From JACQNR01 sp049515175 (GTDB lineage Bacteria; Acidobacteriota; Terriglobia; UBA7540): a stretch of DNA of 13,885 nucleotides. The notes beneath the pieces were generated by a model, which did no database searches, had not been told where the DNA came from, and was given only the letters and a program-made list of their open reading frames with translations. Made by a program: the position numbers and the translations under genes. The first letter of the stretch is position 1. Each line of letters opens with the position of its first letter. The stretch lies in NCBI GenBank assembly GCA_049515175.1, contig JBEKUI010000102.1:1-13885 (forward strand), in the 5' to 3' direction. Of this stretch, positions 1-6,767 are shown piece by piece.

Positions 1-188
1 GGCCGCGAGTCGAAGGGGCGTAAGAGCAGTGAAGAGCGGCGGGCATGAGGACGCGGAGTCAAGCGCCAGGAGGCCGAAGCTGGTCAGCCAGGAGGCGGCA
101 TTACAAACTAAAAATCTCGAGGAACGAAGCCAGAATGTTGTTGAAAATAAAGGATGAGGCTCAAAGGGCAGTGACGAGTGACGGGCGG

Positions 189-893
189 TCAAGGCGTTGC
201 GGTCCCGGTGCGGAGGCGGCCGTAGCCGGAGAGGGCGGCGAGGAGTTTCGTCATGTCGAAGCCGACCTCGCGGAAGAGTTGCAGCAGGTCGCGCTCGCGC
301 TCCTGCGCCGCCAGGGAAATGAATCGTTCGGCGGGAATGTAGAAAGGGTTGTCGCGCACCAGCGTTCCCTCGACGATCAGGTGGCGGTGCACGGCGATAG
401 CCTGAAAGAGGTGGCGCGGCTCGAAGCGCTCCAGGTCGTACTGGCAGAGCGCCACGCTGGGATAATGTTTCACCTGGTAGTTGAGCAGGGCGTGGAACTC
501 GAAGAAGTGCGGCATGGGAAATCCCGCCGGTTCCGGCCAGATACCTTCCTCGAGCCAGCGCACGGCCGGGGCGCCGGCGTCTTCCGCGTCGATGTAGGTC
601 TGCTGGCACATCTGGCGCAGGGCCGCCGAATCCGCGGGGCCCGCCTCAACGCGCAGGTGGCCCGTGCTGAGGTGCCGGTCGAGCTCCGCCGTCTCGCCGC
701 GCAGGCGCTCGAGCATGGCGCTATGGTAGTCGCGCGGGGCGAGGTAGAAGCACCGGTCCCCGCGGGCGAGTCCTTCGGCCAGGAACGAAGCGTGCCGGAA
801 GGCCTCGCCGCCGCCCCGATAGAGCACCGCGACGTGCTCGTGCCGCAGCACGGGGATCTGACCCGCGAGATGCGTGAAGAGGGGTGGTGGCAT
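189..893 (-). CDS. MEDS-domain (DcmR-like sensory domain) protein
   Basis: A 234-aa soluble protein whose whole length resembles the MEDS domain, a sensory module first named from methanogen and methylotroph regulators such as DcmR. Visible family features are HVAVLYRGGGEAFRHASFL (20-38), the strand-turn GLARGDRCFYLAP (41-53), a central MCQQTYIDAEDAGAPAVRWL-type helix (95-113), and the terminal NPFYIPAERFI signature (182-192) that commonly ends MEDS domains. The C-terminal tail of about 40 residues looks helical. There is no helix-turn-helix, kinase or other output domain, so it is probably a stand-alone sensor or adaptor. The ATG at 893 follows a purine-rich GGAAAGAGAG stretch. It lies 50 bp downstream of the truncated glutamate dehydrogenase on the same strand and may share its transcript. 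The ligand cannot be told from sequence. Confidence 0.8.
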   Translation of the reverse strand: MPPPLFTHLAGQIPVLRHEHVAVLYRGGGEAFRHASFLAEGLARGDRCFYLAPRDYHSAMLERLRGETAELDRHLSTGHLRVEAGPADSAALRQMCQQTYIDAEDAGAPAVRWLEEGIWPEPAGFPMPHFFEFHALLNYQVKHYPSVALCQYDLERFEPRHLFQAIAVHRHLIVEGTLVRDNPFYIPAERFISLAAQERERDLLQLFREVGFDMTKLLAALSGYGRLRTGTATP

Positions 894-943
894 TCTCTCT
901 TTCCGACGACCTGAAGTCTGGACGAGGGACCGGGCAGCGTCCG

Positions 944-1342
944 CTAGGTGCCGCGCAGGCGCTGCAACTCGGCGGTGGAAAGCTGGCGTGGATCGACGTT
1001 GATGCCGCCCTTACCGCCGCCGAATGGGATGCTGACCAGAGCTGTCTTCCAGGTCATCGCCGCCGCCAGGGCGCGCACTTCGTTCAGATCGGTCGCGGGA
1101 TGATAGCGGATTCCGCCCTTGGCCGGACCGCGCACGCCGCTGTGCTGGACGCGATAGCCGACGAAGACGCGCAGCGAGCCGTCGTCCATGCGGAGCGGGA
1201 TCTCCACCCGGATTTCGCGAAAGGGCATGTTCAGCAGGGTGCGCATTTCGCTGTCCAGGCCCAGCCGGTCGGCGGCCCTCAGAATATTGTATTCGACAAT
1301 CTTGCGCGGATCTTCGGCGGGATGGAGGTCGGTGGGTTCCAA
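944..1342 (-). pseudogene. Truncated Glu/Leu/Phe/Val dehydrogenase (N-terminal half only)
   Basis: The 132-residue reading frame matches the N-terminal dimerisation and substrate domain of hexameric glutamate dehydrogenases. Three lysines are kept with family spacing: K75 in GPAKGGIRYHP, K99 in MTWKT and K111 in PFGGGKGG. They correspond to K89, K113 and the catalytic K125 of the Clostridium symbiosum enzyme (spacings 24 and 12). The frame stops with TAG after AELQRLRGT, where intact enzymes (about 410-450 aa) continue to the catalytic Asp and the NAD(P) Rossmann domain. None of that is recognisable in the other frames of the remaining 50 bp before the MEDS gene, so it is a deletion rather than a simple frameshift. 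The only in-frame start near the expected N-terminus is TTG at 1342, preceded by GGAAAGGA. It could still make a small protein, but it cannot be an active dehydrogenase. An alternative is an unusual stand-alone dimerisation-domain protein. Confidence 0.8.
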
Positions 1343-1744
1343 CGTCGTCTCATCCTTTCCGGGCGCTCAGGCCCAACCCGGGCCGCACGACTTCAGGCGG
1401 CGACGGGATTATCCGGTCGGGGAACGGAAGTGTCAAGGAGACCCGCCATTCGGACAAAGCGACCGAGGTTTCGTTCAGCCGCCCCATTCCGGCCACCAGT
1501 TGTTCGTCTGGTCGTACTGCGCCACTTTTCGCTCGATAAGTTTTCTTTATGCACACAATAAGCAAAACTGTGCTATCGTGCGCACCGTTGCCCCGCCGGG
1601 AGACGAAGTCTGTTCTGTTGACATTATGTCGCTTCTCAAGATTCCTTCTTGTTTTGAGTGGCTTACGGCGAGGAAACTTCTCCATCCTCACCTCCCCCGT
1701 TTTTGGCTGAGGATTTGCAGCGATTCAGATTGAGGCTTGGGCAC
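1343..1744. other. Non-coding spacer between gdh remnant and bfu-like operon
   Basis: This stretch of about 400 bp between divergent units has no reading frame I can support. Frames that stay open here have no recognisable family features and overlap each other. It holds an AT-richer patch around 1530-1570, a short GTGCGCAC palindrome at 1578-1585, and a TTGACA hexamer at 1618 overlapping an inverted repeat (listed separately). It most likely carries the promoters of the minus-strand gdh remnant and the plus-strand electron-transfer operon. Confidence 0.6.
1618..1646 (+). promoter_or_regulatory. Candidate promoter/operator upstream of the electron-transfer operon
   Basis: A perfect TTGACA -35 hexamer lies at 1618-1623. 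The -10 is poor: the 17-bp spacing gives attcct at 1641-1646. The -35 overlaps an exact inverted repeat GACAT-T-ATGTC (1620-1630), so a dimeric regulator bound here would cover the -35 box. A weak -10 with an overlapping palindrome would fit an activated or tightly regulated promoter. It sits about 100 bp before the 68-aa gene and reads into the operon. Confidence 0.3.
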
Positions 1745-1951
1745 ATGGAGCGAGAGACTGCTCATCCGGTCGAGCTCGAAATCGGAACGTACGTTTGTCC
1801 GAATTCCAAGCGGGAGACGACCCTGAAGGCGTCACACCCGCTCGCTTTCGTCCACTGGCCCGTGGTGGTTGAAGCCTGCCCAGATTGCGGACAGGCGCAC
1901 GAAATCAACCTGGCCGACGTCAAGCATCTTCCCGTGTATGGCTATGAATGA
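1745..1951 (+). CDS. Small Cys-containing (zinc-ribbon-like) protein, operon leader gene
   Basis: A 68-aa protein I do not recognise by name. It has a Cys in TYVCP (C18) and a CPDCGQAH knuckle (C45, C48, H52), giving C-x26-C-x2-C-x3-H. This could bind one zinc ion or serve as half of a zinc-ribbon or rubredoxin-like site. It ends in an aromatic, acidic tail (VYGYE) and has no signal peptide or membrane segment. I chose ATG 1745, which has GAGG about 10 bases upstream. The frame stays open further 5' and an in-frame GTG at 1658 would give 97 aa, but that extension is low-complexity and Pro/Ser-rich. The stop is about 60 bp before the NuoE-like gene, on the same strand, so it is probably the first gene of the operon. 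A role in assembly or regulation of the complex is conceivable but not shown. Confidence 0.65.
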   Translation: MERETAHPVELEIGTYVCPNSKRETTLKASHPLAFVHWPVVVEACPDCGQAHEINLADVKHLPVYGYE

Positions 1952-2010
1952 TCCCCGCCGGGGGCGCAAGGGGCTGGGGCATTCAGCTTTGAGGGAAAAG
2001 GGGGCTCGTG

Positions 2011-2496
2011 ATGGGGGACACTGCGGTTGTGGACGGTCTGCTCGCGAGCAAGTGGGAAGGCCGAGACAGCCTCATTCCGTTGCTGCAGGAAGTTCAAGTC
2101 CGGTTTCATTACCTTCCGGAAGACGTCCTCAGAAGTATTTCACGGCGCTTCAAGCTTCCGCTCACCCAAGTTTATCACGTCGCCACGTTCTACAACTGTT
2201 TCAGCTTGGAACCGGTGGGTAAGCACATGGTGCAAGTCTGCCTCGGAACCGCTTGCCATGTTCGCGGGGCGCCCCGAGTCCTCGATCGCCTGCTCAGCGA
2301 ATTGAAGCTTGCTGGACCGGGGACTACCCGAGATTACGAGTTCACGGTGGCCACCGTGCGTTGCGTCGGTTGCTGCGCGCTGGCTCCGGTGGTCCGCGTT
2401 GACACCAACACACACGCTCATCTCAGCCAAGCCAAAGTGCCCGGCTTGCTGAACAGGTACCGCTCGGCGCCCGAACCGGCGCCGGTCGTTGCCTAG
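2011..2496 (+). CDS. NuoE-like [2Fe-2S] thioredoxin-fold subunit (BfuC/HydC-like)
   Basis: A 161-aa member of the NuoE/HydC/HoxE family, the small [2Fe-2S] subunit of NADH-oxidising diaphorase modules. A helical N-terminal domain (about 1-60, with LPEDVLRSISRRFKLP and YHVATFYNCF) precedes the thioredoxin-like domain. That domain has the four cluster cysteines in the family pattern: C77-x4-C82 (VCLGTACHVRGA) and C118-x3-C122 (RCVGCCALAP). C121 is an extra non-ligand cysteine. Length is typical. ATG 2011 follows a strong AAAAGGGGG purine run at about 6 bases, and a GTG directly before it (2008) is an alternative start. The stop TAG overlaps by one base a GTG start candidate of the next gene, implying translational coupling. 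In HydABC-like complexes this subunit sits next to the flavin subunit. Confidence 0.9.
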   Translation: MGDTAVVDGLLASKWEGRDSLIPLLQEVQVRFHYLPEDVLRSISRRFKLPLTQVYHVATFYNCFSLEPVGKHMVQVCLGTACHVRGAPRVLDRLLSELKLAGPGTTRDYEFTVATVRCVGCCALAPVVRVDTNTHAHLSQAKVPGLLNRYRSAPEPAPVVA

Positions 2497-2513
2497 TGGC
2501 GACGAGCCGGACA

Positions 2514-4367
2514 ATGACTAAACTACGCTCAATTCAGGAATTGGAGGCGCTGCGCGCCGCCCTCGGGGCGGACCGCGGCTCGGCGGGATCGTGTTTAAGT
2601 GTCTGCTGCGGGAGCGGATGCAAAGCCTCAGGGGCTGACGATGTAATGAAGGCCTGCCGCGAGGCCCTGGAGCGGCGCGGCTTGGCTGGCAAGATCGATC
2701 TCAAAGGAACGGGCTGCCACGGCTTCTGCGAAAAAGGCCCGGTAATGCTGGTCTGGCCGGAGGGCGTCTTTTACAACCACGTGACGGCCCATGACGCTGC
2801 CGACATCGTTGCCAGTTTGGCGGACGGTCATCACCCCGTCGAGCGGCTTCTTTACCGGGACCCCGCAACCGGCGAGCGAGTGCTGCGCGAGGAAGACGTT
2901 CCCTTTTACGCCCGCCAACACCGCGTACTCTTCGCCCAGAACGGCAAGATCGATCCCACATCGATTGCGGACTATTTCCAGGTTGGGGGCTATGCCGCCG
3001 TTGCTCGAGTGTTATCTGCCACGTCTCCGGCCGAGGTTGTGGAGTCGGTGAAACGTTCTGGCCTGCGGGGTCGAGGCGGAGCGGGATTTTTCACCGGCAG
3101 GAAATGGGAAGTGGTACAGCGGCAAGCAGCGGAGACGAAGTATATCATTTGTAATGCGGACGAGGGCGACCCCGGGGCCTTCATGGACCGCAGTCTTCTG
3201 GAAGGCAATCCCCACAGCGTGCTGGAAGGGATGATCATCGGCGCCTACGCCATGGGGGCGAGCGAAGGCTTCATCTACGTCCGAGCGGAATACCCGCTTG
3301 CCGTGGAGCGTTTACGCGTGGCCATCGCTCAGGCGGAGGAGCATGGCCTGCTGGGCGACGAGATCTTGGGGGCAGGTTTGAACTTCTCCATCCGGCTGGT
3401 GGAAGGAGCCGGGGCATTCGTTTGCGGTGAGGAAACTGCGCTGATTGCCTCCATCGAAGGTCGCGTGGGCGAGCCGCGTCAGCGGCCACCCTTTCCTGCC
3501 GAGGGTGGTTTGTGGGGCAAGCCGACCTGCATCAACAACGTTAAGACCTGGGCGAGCATCCCCGTCATCATTAATCGCGGGGCGGACTGGTATGCCTCCA
3601 TCGGCACCGAGCGCAGCAAGGGCACCATGGTCTTCGCGTTGGTAGGGAAGATCAACAACACGGGGCTCGTGGAAGTGCCCATGGGGATCACCCTGCGGGA
3701 AATGATCTATGGAATTGGGGGGGGGATTCCCGAGGGCAAACAACTCAAGGCGGTACAAATCGGCGGGCCCTCCGGCGGATGCATACCCGCGAGCCTCCTC
3801 GATCTTCCCATCGATTATGAGGCCTTGACCGAAGCGGGCTCGATGATGGGCTCGGGCGGCATGGTGGTGATGGACGAAGACTCCTGCATGGTTGACGTGG
3901 CCCGCTATTTCATGGAGTTTCTGGAAGAGGAATCCTGCGGGAAGTGCTTTTCGTGCCGCGAGGGATTGCGGCGGCTGCACGAAATCGTGAAGCGCATCAC
4001 CGAAGGCGAGGGGCGAGAGGAAGACCTGGATTTGCTACAGGAGCTGGGCTGGATGGTGCGCGAGACGTCGCTCTGCGGCCTTGGCCAGACGGCGCCCAAT
4101 CCTCTGCTCTCGACCTTGCGCTACTTCCGCGACGAATACGAAGCTCACGTGCGCGAGAAGCGCTGTCCGGCCAAAGTGTGCCGCAAGCTCATCACCTATC
4201 GCATCGATCCTGTGCTCTGTAACGGCTGCGGCGCTTGCGTTCGAGTGTGCAGCTCCACGGCGATCCTGGGCGAGAAGAAGGAAGCACACACGATTGACGA
4301 CGCGCGCTGCACCAAGTGCGGCTCGTGCCTGGAAGTTTGCCAGCCGAAAGCGGTGCTGGTGGAGTAG
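2514..4367 (+). CDS. NuoF-like NADH/FMN/Fe-S subunit with C-terminal ferredoxin domain (BfuB/HydB-like)
   Basis: A 617-aa fused flavoprotein subunit. Residues 1-110 form a thioredoxin-like [2Fe-2S] domain (C31-x4-C36, C68-x3-C72). Residues about 130-460 are the NuoF FMN/NADH domain, with GRGGAGF at 186-192, ICNADEGDPGAFMDR (212-226) and EGAGAFVCGEETAL (297-310). The [4Fe-4S] ligands are C475, C478, C481 and C521. A CPAKVC knuckle follows (C551, C556; a possible metal site). Two ferredoxin motifs close the chain: C569/572/575/579 and C599/602/605/609. This order (2Fe-2S, NuoF, 2x4Fe-4S) distinguishes HydB/HndC/Bfu-type subunits from respiratory complex I NuoF, which lacks both end domains. It should oxidise or reduce NAD(H) at FMN and pass electrons to ferredoxin and the partner subunits. 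ATG 2514 fits the family N-terminus. GTG 2496, overlapping the previous stop, would add six residues. The next gene starts 34 bp after the stop. Confidence 0.92.
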   Translation: MTKLRSIQELEALRAALGADRGSAGSCLSVCCGSGCKASGADDVMKACREALERRGLAGKIDLKGTGCHGFCEKGPVMLVWPEGVFYNHVTAHDAADIVASLADGHHPVERLLYRDPATGERVLREEDVPFYARQHRVLFAQNGKIDPTSIADYFQVGGYAAVARVLSATSPAEVVESVKRSGLRGRGGAGFFTGRKWEVVQRQAAETKYIICNADEGDPGAFMDRSLLEGNPHSVLEGMIIGAYAMGASEGFIYVRAEYPLAVERLRVAIAQAEEHGLLGDEILGAGLNFSIRLVEGAGAFVCGEETALIASIEGRVGEPRQRPPFPAEGGLWGKPTCINNVKTWASIPVIINRGADWYASIGTERSKGTMVFALVGKINNTGLVEVPMGITLREMIYGIGGGIPEGKQLKAVQIGGPSGGCIPASLLDLPIDYEALTEAGSMMGSGGMVVMDEDSCMVDVARYFMEFLEEESCGKCFSCREGLRRLHEIVKRITEGEGREEDLDLLQELGWMVRETSLCGLGQTAPNPLLSTLRYFRDEYEAHVREKRCPAKVCRKLITYRIDPVLCNGCGACVRVCSSTAILGEKKEAHTIDDARCTKCGSCLEVCQPKAVLVE

Positions 4368-4401
4368 GGAGTCAGGAGTCAGAAGAAAGGCAGGGGGAGG
4401 C

Positions 4402-5163
4402 GTGCCCAAGCTGACCATCAACGGAATCAGGACTGACGTCGAACGCGGCACGACCATGCTGGAAGCGGCGAAGTTCCTAGGGATTCCCATTCCCACGCTC
4501 TGCCACGACGACGGACTCAAACCTTACGGCGCCTGCCGCCTTTGTGTGGTGGAAGTAGGCACGCCGCCCAAGAGCAAGCTGCTGAGTGCCTGCACTCTCC
4601 TGGCAGAGGAAGGGATGGTCGTGCAGACGCATTCCAAGCGGGTCGAGCGTGCGCGGCAGTTGCTGCTGGAACTCTACGTGGCCACCTGCCCACAGTCGAA
4701 AACGATCCAGGATCTCGCCAGCAGCCACGGCCTGCGGCGGGTGCGCCTCGAACCGAAGAACGAGGACTGCATCCAGTGCGGCAAGTGCGTCCGCATGTGC
4801 GCCGAACAGATGATGGCGGGCGCGATCGGCTTCGCTTACCGGGGCGCCAACCGCGAGGTCATCTTCCCCTTCCACCGCCGTTCGGACGTTTGCCGGCAGT
4901 GCGGCGCATGCATGTACGTCTGCCCGGTGTGCGAACTTCGCTGTCAGGGCGCGCAAGCCGAGACGACGCTGTGCAGTGGATGTATCAATTTCTCCCCCGC
5001 GTGCCTCAACTACCACGATCACGCCATGTGTTTTCTGGATCCCTGCGTGGCCTGCGAACTGGCCGGACCGCTGCATCCGGCGCCGGTCAAACGCACGGAG
5101 AAGCCCAAGCCGCCGGACCTCAGCGCGGCGCGCTTGGATGCCGGCCCTCATGTCGGAAAGTAA
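4402..5163 (+). CDS. NuoG/HoxU-like iron-sulfur subunit (BfuA-like, short form)
   Basis: A 253-aa soluble Fe-S protein matching the N-terminal part of NuoG/HydA. A plant-type [2Fe-2S] domain has C34-x10-C45-x2-C48 and C64. Two [4Fe-4S] motifs follow: C123/126/129/133 (CIQCGKCVRMC) and C164/167/170/174 (CRQCGACMYVCP). The segment that normally carries the His/Cys-ligated cluster (H-x3-C-x2-C-x5-C, around 90-105) is contracted to ATCPQSKTIQDLA and keeps one Cys only (C96). Beyond the second ferredoxin motif come C177 and C181, then an unusual run C191-x2-C194-x6-C201-x8-C210-x4-C215-x2-C218, and a Pro-rich tail. No catalytic domain (H-cluster, molybdopterin) is attached, so the enzyme activity must come from a partner, most simply the next gene. 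The start is GTG 4402, after the AGGGGGAGG run. The frame is open further upstream but that part overlaps the previous gene. Confidence 0.88.
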   Translation: MPKLTINGIRTDVERGTTMLEAAKFLGIPIPTLCHDDGLKPYGACRLCVVEVGTPPKSKLLSACTLLAEEGMVVQTHSKRVERARQLLLELYVATCPQSKTIQDLASSHGLRRVRLEPKNEDCIQCGKCVRMCAEQMMAGAIGFAYRGANREVIFPFHRRSDVCRQCGACMYVCPVCELRCQGAQAETTLCSGCINFSPACLNYHDHAMCFLDPCVACELAGPLHPAPVKRTEKPKPPDLSAARLDAGPHVGK

Positions 5164-5169
5164 AGGAGA
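5163..5169 (+). promoter_or_regulatory. Strong Shine-Dalgarno site of the GltS-like gene
   Basis: AAGGAGAG overlaps the stop codon of the upstream Fe-S subunit and sits 6-7 bases before ATG 5176. It fixes the start of the GltS-type gene and shows it is translated from the same transcript. Confidence 0.7.
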
Positions 5170-5175
5170 GTTTCC

Positions 5176-6759
5176 ATGACCTACTCGCGACTCAACGCTT
5201 CCGCGGCGACGCTCACGAAGAACCGCACCGAGGACTCCATCAGCCCCTTGAGCGGGATGTGCGCCACTTGCATTGACGGCTGCGTCGGCATGTGCGAGAT
5301 CGGCAAGTCCGCCTACCGCGGGCCGGAAATGATCTACCCGCAGCCCTTCGGCATCATCACCACGGCCTCGACCAAGAACTACCCGGTCGATCTCTCGCAC
5401 TTCACGATTCTCGGCCGGGCGAGCGGCGCCTGGGGGATTGAGGCGGACAGCGACGAGGCCTTGTTCCCCAACGTCAATCTGGAAGTCCACTGGGGGCGCG
5501 AGCCGGGCCTTCACTCCAAGCTGCCTTTCATCGTCGCGGCACTGGGCTCGACGAATATCGCCAAGAACAACTGGGAAGGACTGGCCGTTGGCGCCGCTTT
5601 GAGCGGCACGTCGCTGACCGTGGGCGAGAACGTGTGCGGCATGGACCCCGGTTCAGAAATTGCCGCGGGCCGGCTGATCTCGAGCCGCGAACTCGAGTGG
5701 CGCGTGCAGACGTTCCGCGAGTGGCAGGAAGACGGCTGCGGGGAGATTGTTATCCAGGCGAACGTCGAAGACACGCGTCTGGGCGTGCAGGAGTACGCGA
5801 TTCAGAAGCTGGGCGCGAAGGCCGTCGAGATGAAGTGGGGCCAGGGCGCCAAGGACATCGGCGGCGAGGTCAAGATCCGCGACCTCGAAAAGGCGCAACT
5901 GCTCAAGAAGCGCGGCTACGTGGTGCTGCCCGATCCCGACAACCCTCTCGTCATCGACGCCTTCCATCGCGGCAGCTTCCGCGAATTCGAGCGCCACTCG
6001 CGCGTTGGCATGGTGAATCGGGAGGCCTTCCTGCGCCGCGCCGACGATCTCCGCAAGGCGGGCGCGAAGTGGGTCTTCCTCAAGACAGGCGCTTACCGGC
6101 CGGCGGACCTGGCGCGAGCCGTCAAGTGGTCGTCGGAAGCCGGCATCGACATGCTCACCGTCGATGCGGCAGGCGGCGGCACAGGCATGAGCCCCTGGCG
6201 GATGATGAATGAGTGGGGCATTCCCGGCATCGAGTTGCACTCCCTGCTGCGCGAATATTGCGAGCGGCTGAAGAAGGCGAATGCTTATGTGCCGCCCATC
6301 GCCCTGGCTGGCGGGTTCACTTTCGAAGACCAGATCTTCAAAGGCTTCGCGCTCGCCGCGCCCTTCGTAAAGATGATTGCATGGGCGCGCTCTCCTCTTG
6401 CCGCCGCCATGGTCGGCAAGAACATCGGCCACCTGATTCAGGAGAATAACCTGCCCATTTACATCGAGCGTTTCGGCACCACCGTGGACGAAATCTTCGT
6501 CACCGCGCCGGACCTCCAGGAACGCTACAAGGACCGCTACCGGCAGATCCCCACCGGGGCCATCGGCCTCTACACCTACTACCAACGCGTCGCCCAGGGC
6601 CTGCGACAGTTGATGTGCGGGGCGCGCAAGTTCGCCCTCGAACACATCTCGCGGGACGATATCGCGGCACTCACTCCTCGCGCGGCGGAAATCAGCGGCA
6701 TCACGCTGGTGAGCGACGCCGACCGCGAGGAAGTCGAGCAGATCCTGCGCGCGGCTTGA
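5176..6759 (+). CDS. FMN-binding glutamate-synthase-domain protein (GltS-type, stand-alone)
   Basis: A 527-aa TIM-barrel FMN protein of the glutamate synthase central/FMN domain family. Recognisable parts are PVDLSHFTILGRASGAWG (70-87), the substrate loop KWGQGAKDIGGEV (220-232, GltS KxGQGAKPG), VDAAGGGTGMSPW (329-341, the FMN-phosphate loop) and PIALAGGF (374-381). It lacks the N-terminal class II glutaminase domain and the C-terminal GXGXG helix of full GltB. The cysteine triplet that binds 3Fe-4S after the FMN site is absent: the corresponding region reads VKMIAWARSPLAAAMVG. Instead the N-terminus has C29-x2-C32-x3-C36-x3-C40, a plausible [4Fe-4S] site that would wire the flavin to the upstream Fe-S subunits. 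The usual reaction would be reductive amination of 2-oxoglutarate, but the nitrogen donor and true substrate are unknown. It is the last gene of the operon, 12 bp after the BfuA-like stop, and ends convergent to thiD. Confidence 0.88.
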   Translation: MTYSRLNASAATLTKNRTEDSISPLSGMCATCIDGCVGMCEIGKSAYRGPEMIYPQPFGIITTASTKNYPVDLSHFTILGRASGAWGIEADSDEALFPNVNLEVHWGREPGLHSKLPFIVAALGSTNIAKNNWEGLAVGAALSGTSLTVGENVCGMDPGSEIAAGRLISSRELEWRVQTFREWQEDGCGEIVIQANVEDTRLGVQEYAIQKLGAKAVEMKWGQGAKDIGGEVKIRDLEKAQLLKKRGYVVLPDPDNPLVIDAFHRGSFREFERHSRVGMVNREAFLRRADDLRKAGAKWVFLKTGAYRPADLARAVKWSSEAGIDMLTVDAAGGGTGMSPWRMMNEWGIPGIELHSLLREYCERLKKANAYVPPIALAGGFTFEDQIFKGFALAAPFVKMIAWARSPLAAAMVGKNIGHLIQENNLPIYIERFGTTVDEIFVTAPDLQERYKDRYRQIPTGAIGLYTYYQRVAQGLRQLMCGARKFALEHISRDDIAALTPRAAEISGITLVSDADREEVEQILRAA

Positions 6760-6767
6760 AGTCGGAG

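Noticed and set aside
1..46. Possible minus-strand gene starting at ATG 46 and leaving the window
   Set aside because: Only 15 codons are visible, there is no ribosome site, and nothing is recognisable.
45..914. Long plus-strand open frame of 289 codons opposite the MEDS gene
   Set aside because: Arg/Glu/Val-rich antisense shadow of the minus-strand MEDS gene, which has clear family motifs.
1350..1691. Minus-strand frame of 113 codons in the spacer
   Set aside because: No recognisable motif, atypical composition, and overlaps other chance frames in the same spacer.
2011..5163. Part of a respiratory complex I (nuoEFG)
   Set aside because: The NuoF-like protein has N-terminal 2Fe-2S and C-terminal ferredoxin fusions, the NuoG-like protein is short, and no membrane subunits or other nuo genes are present.
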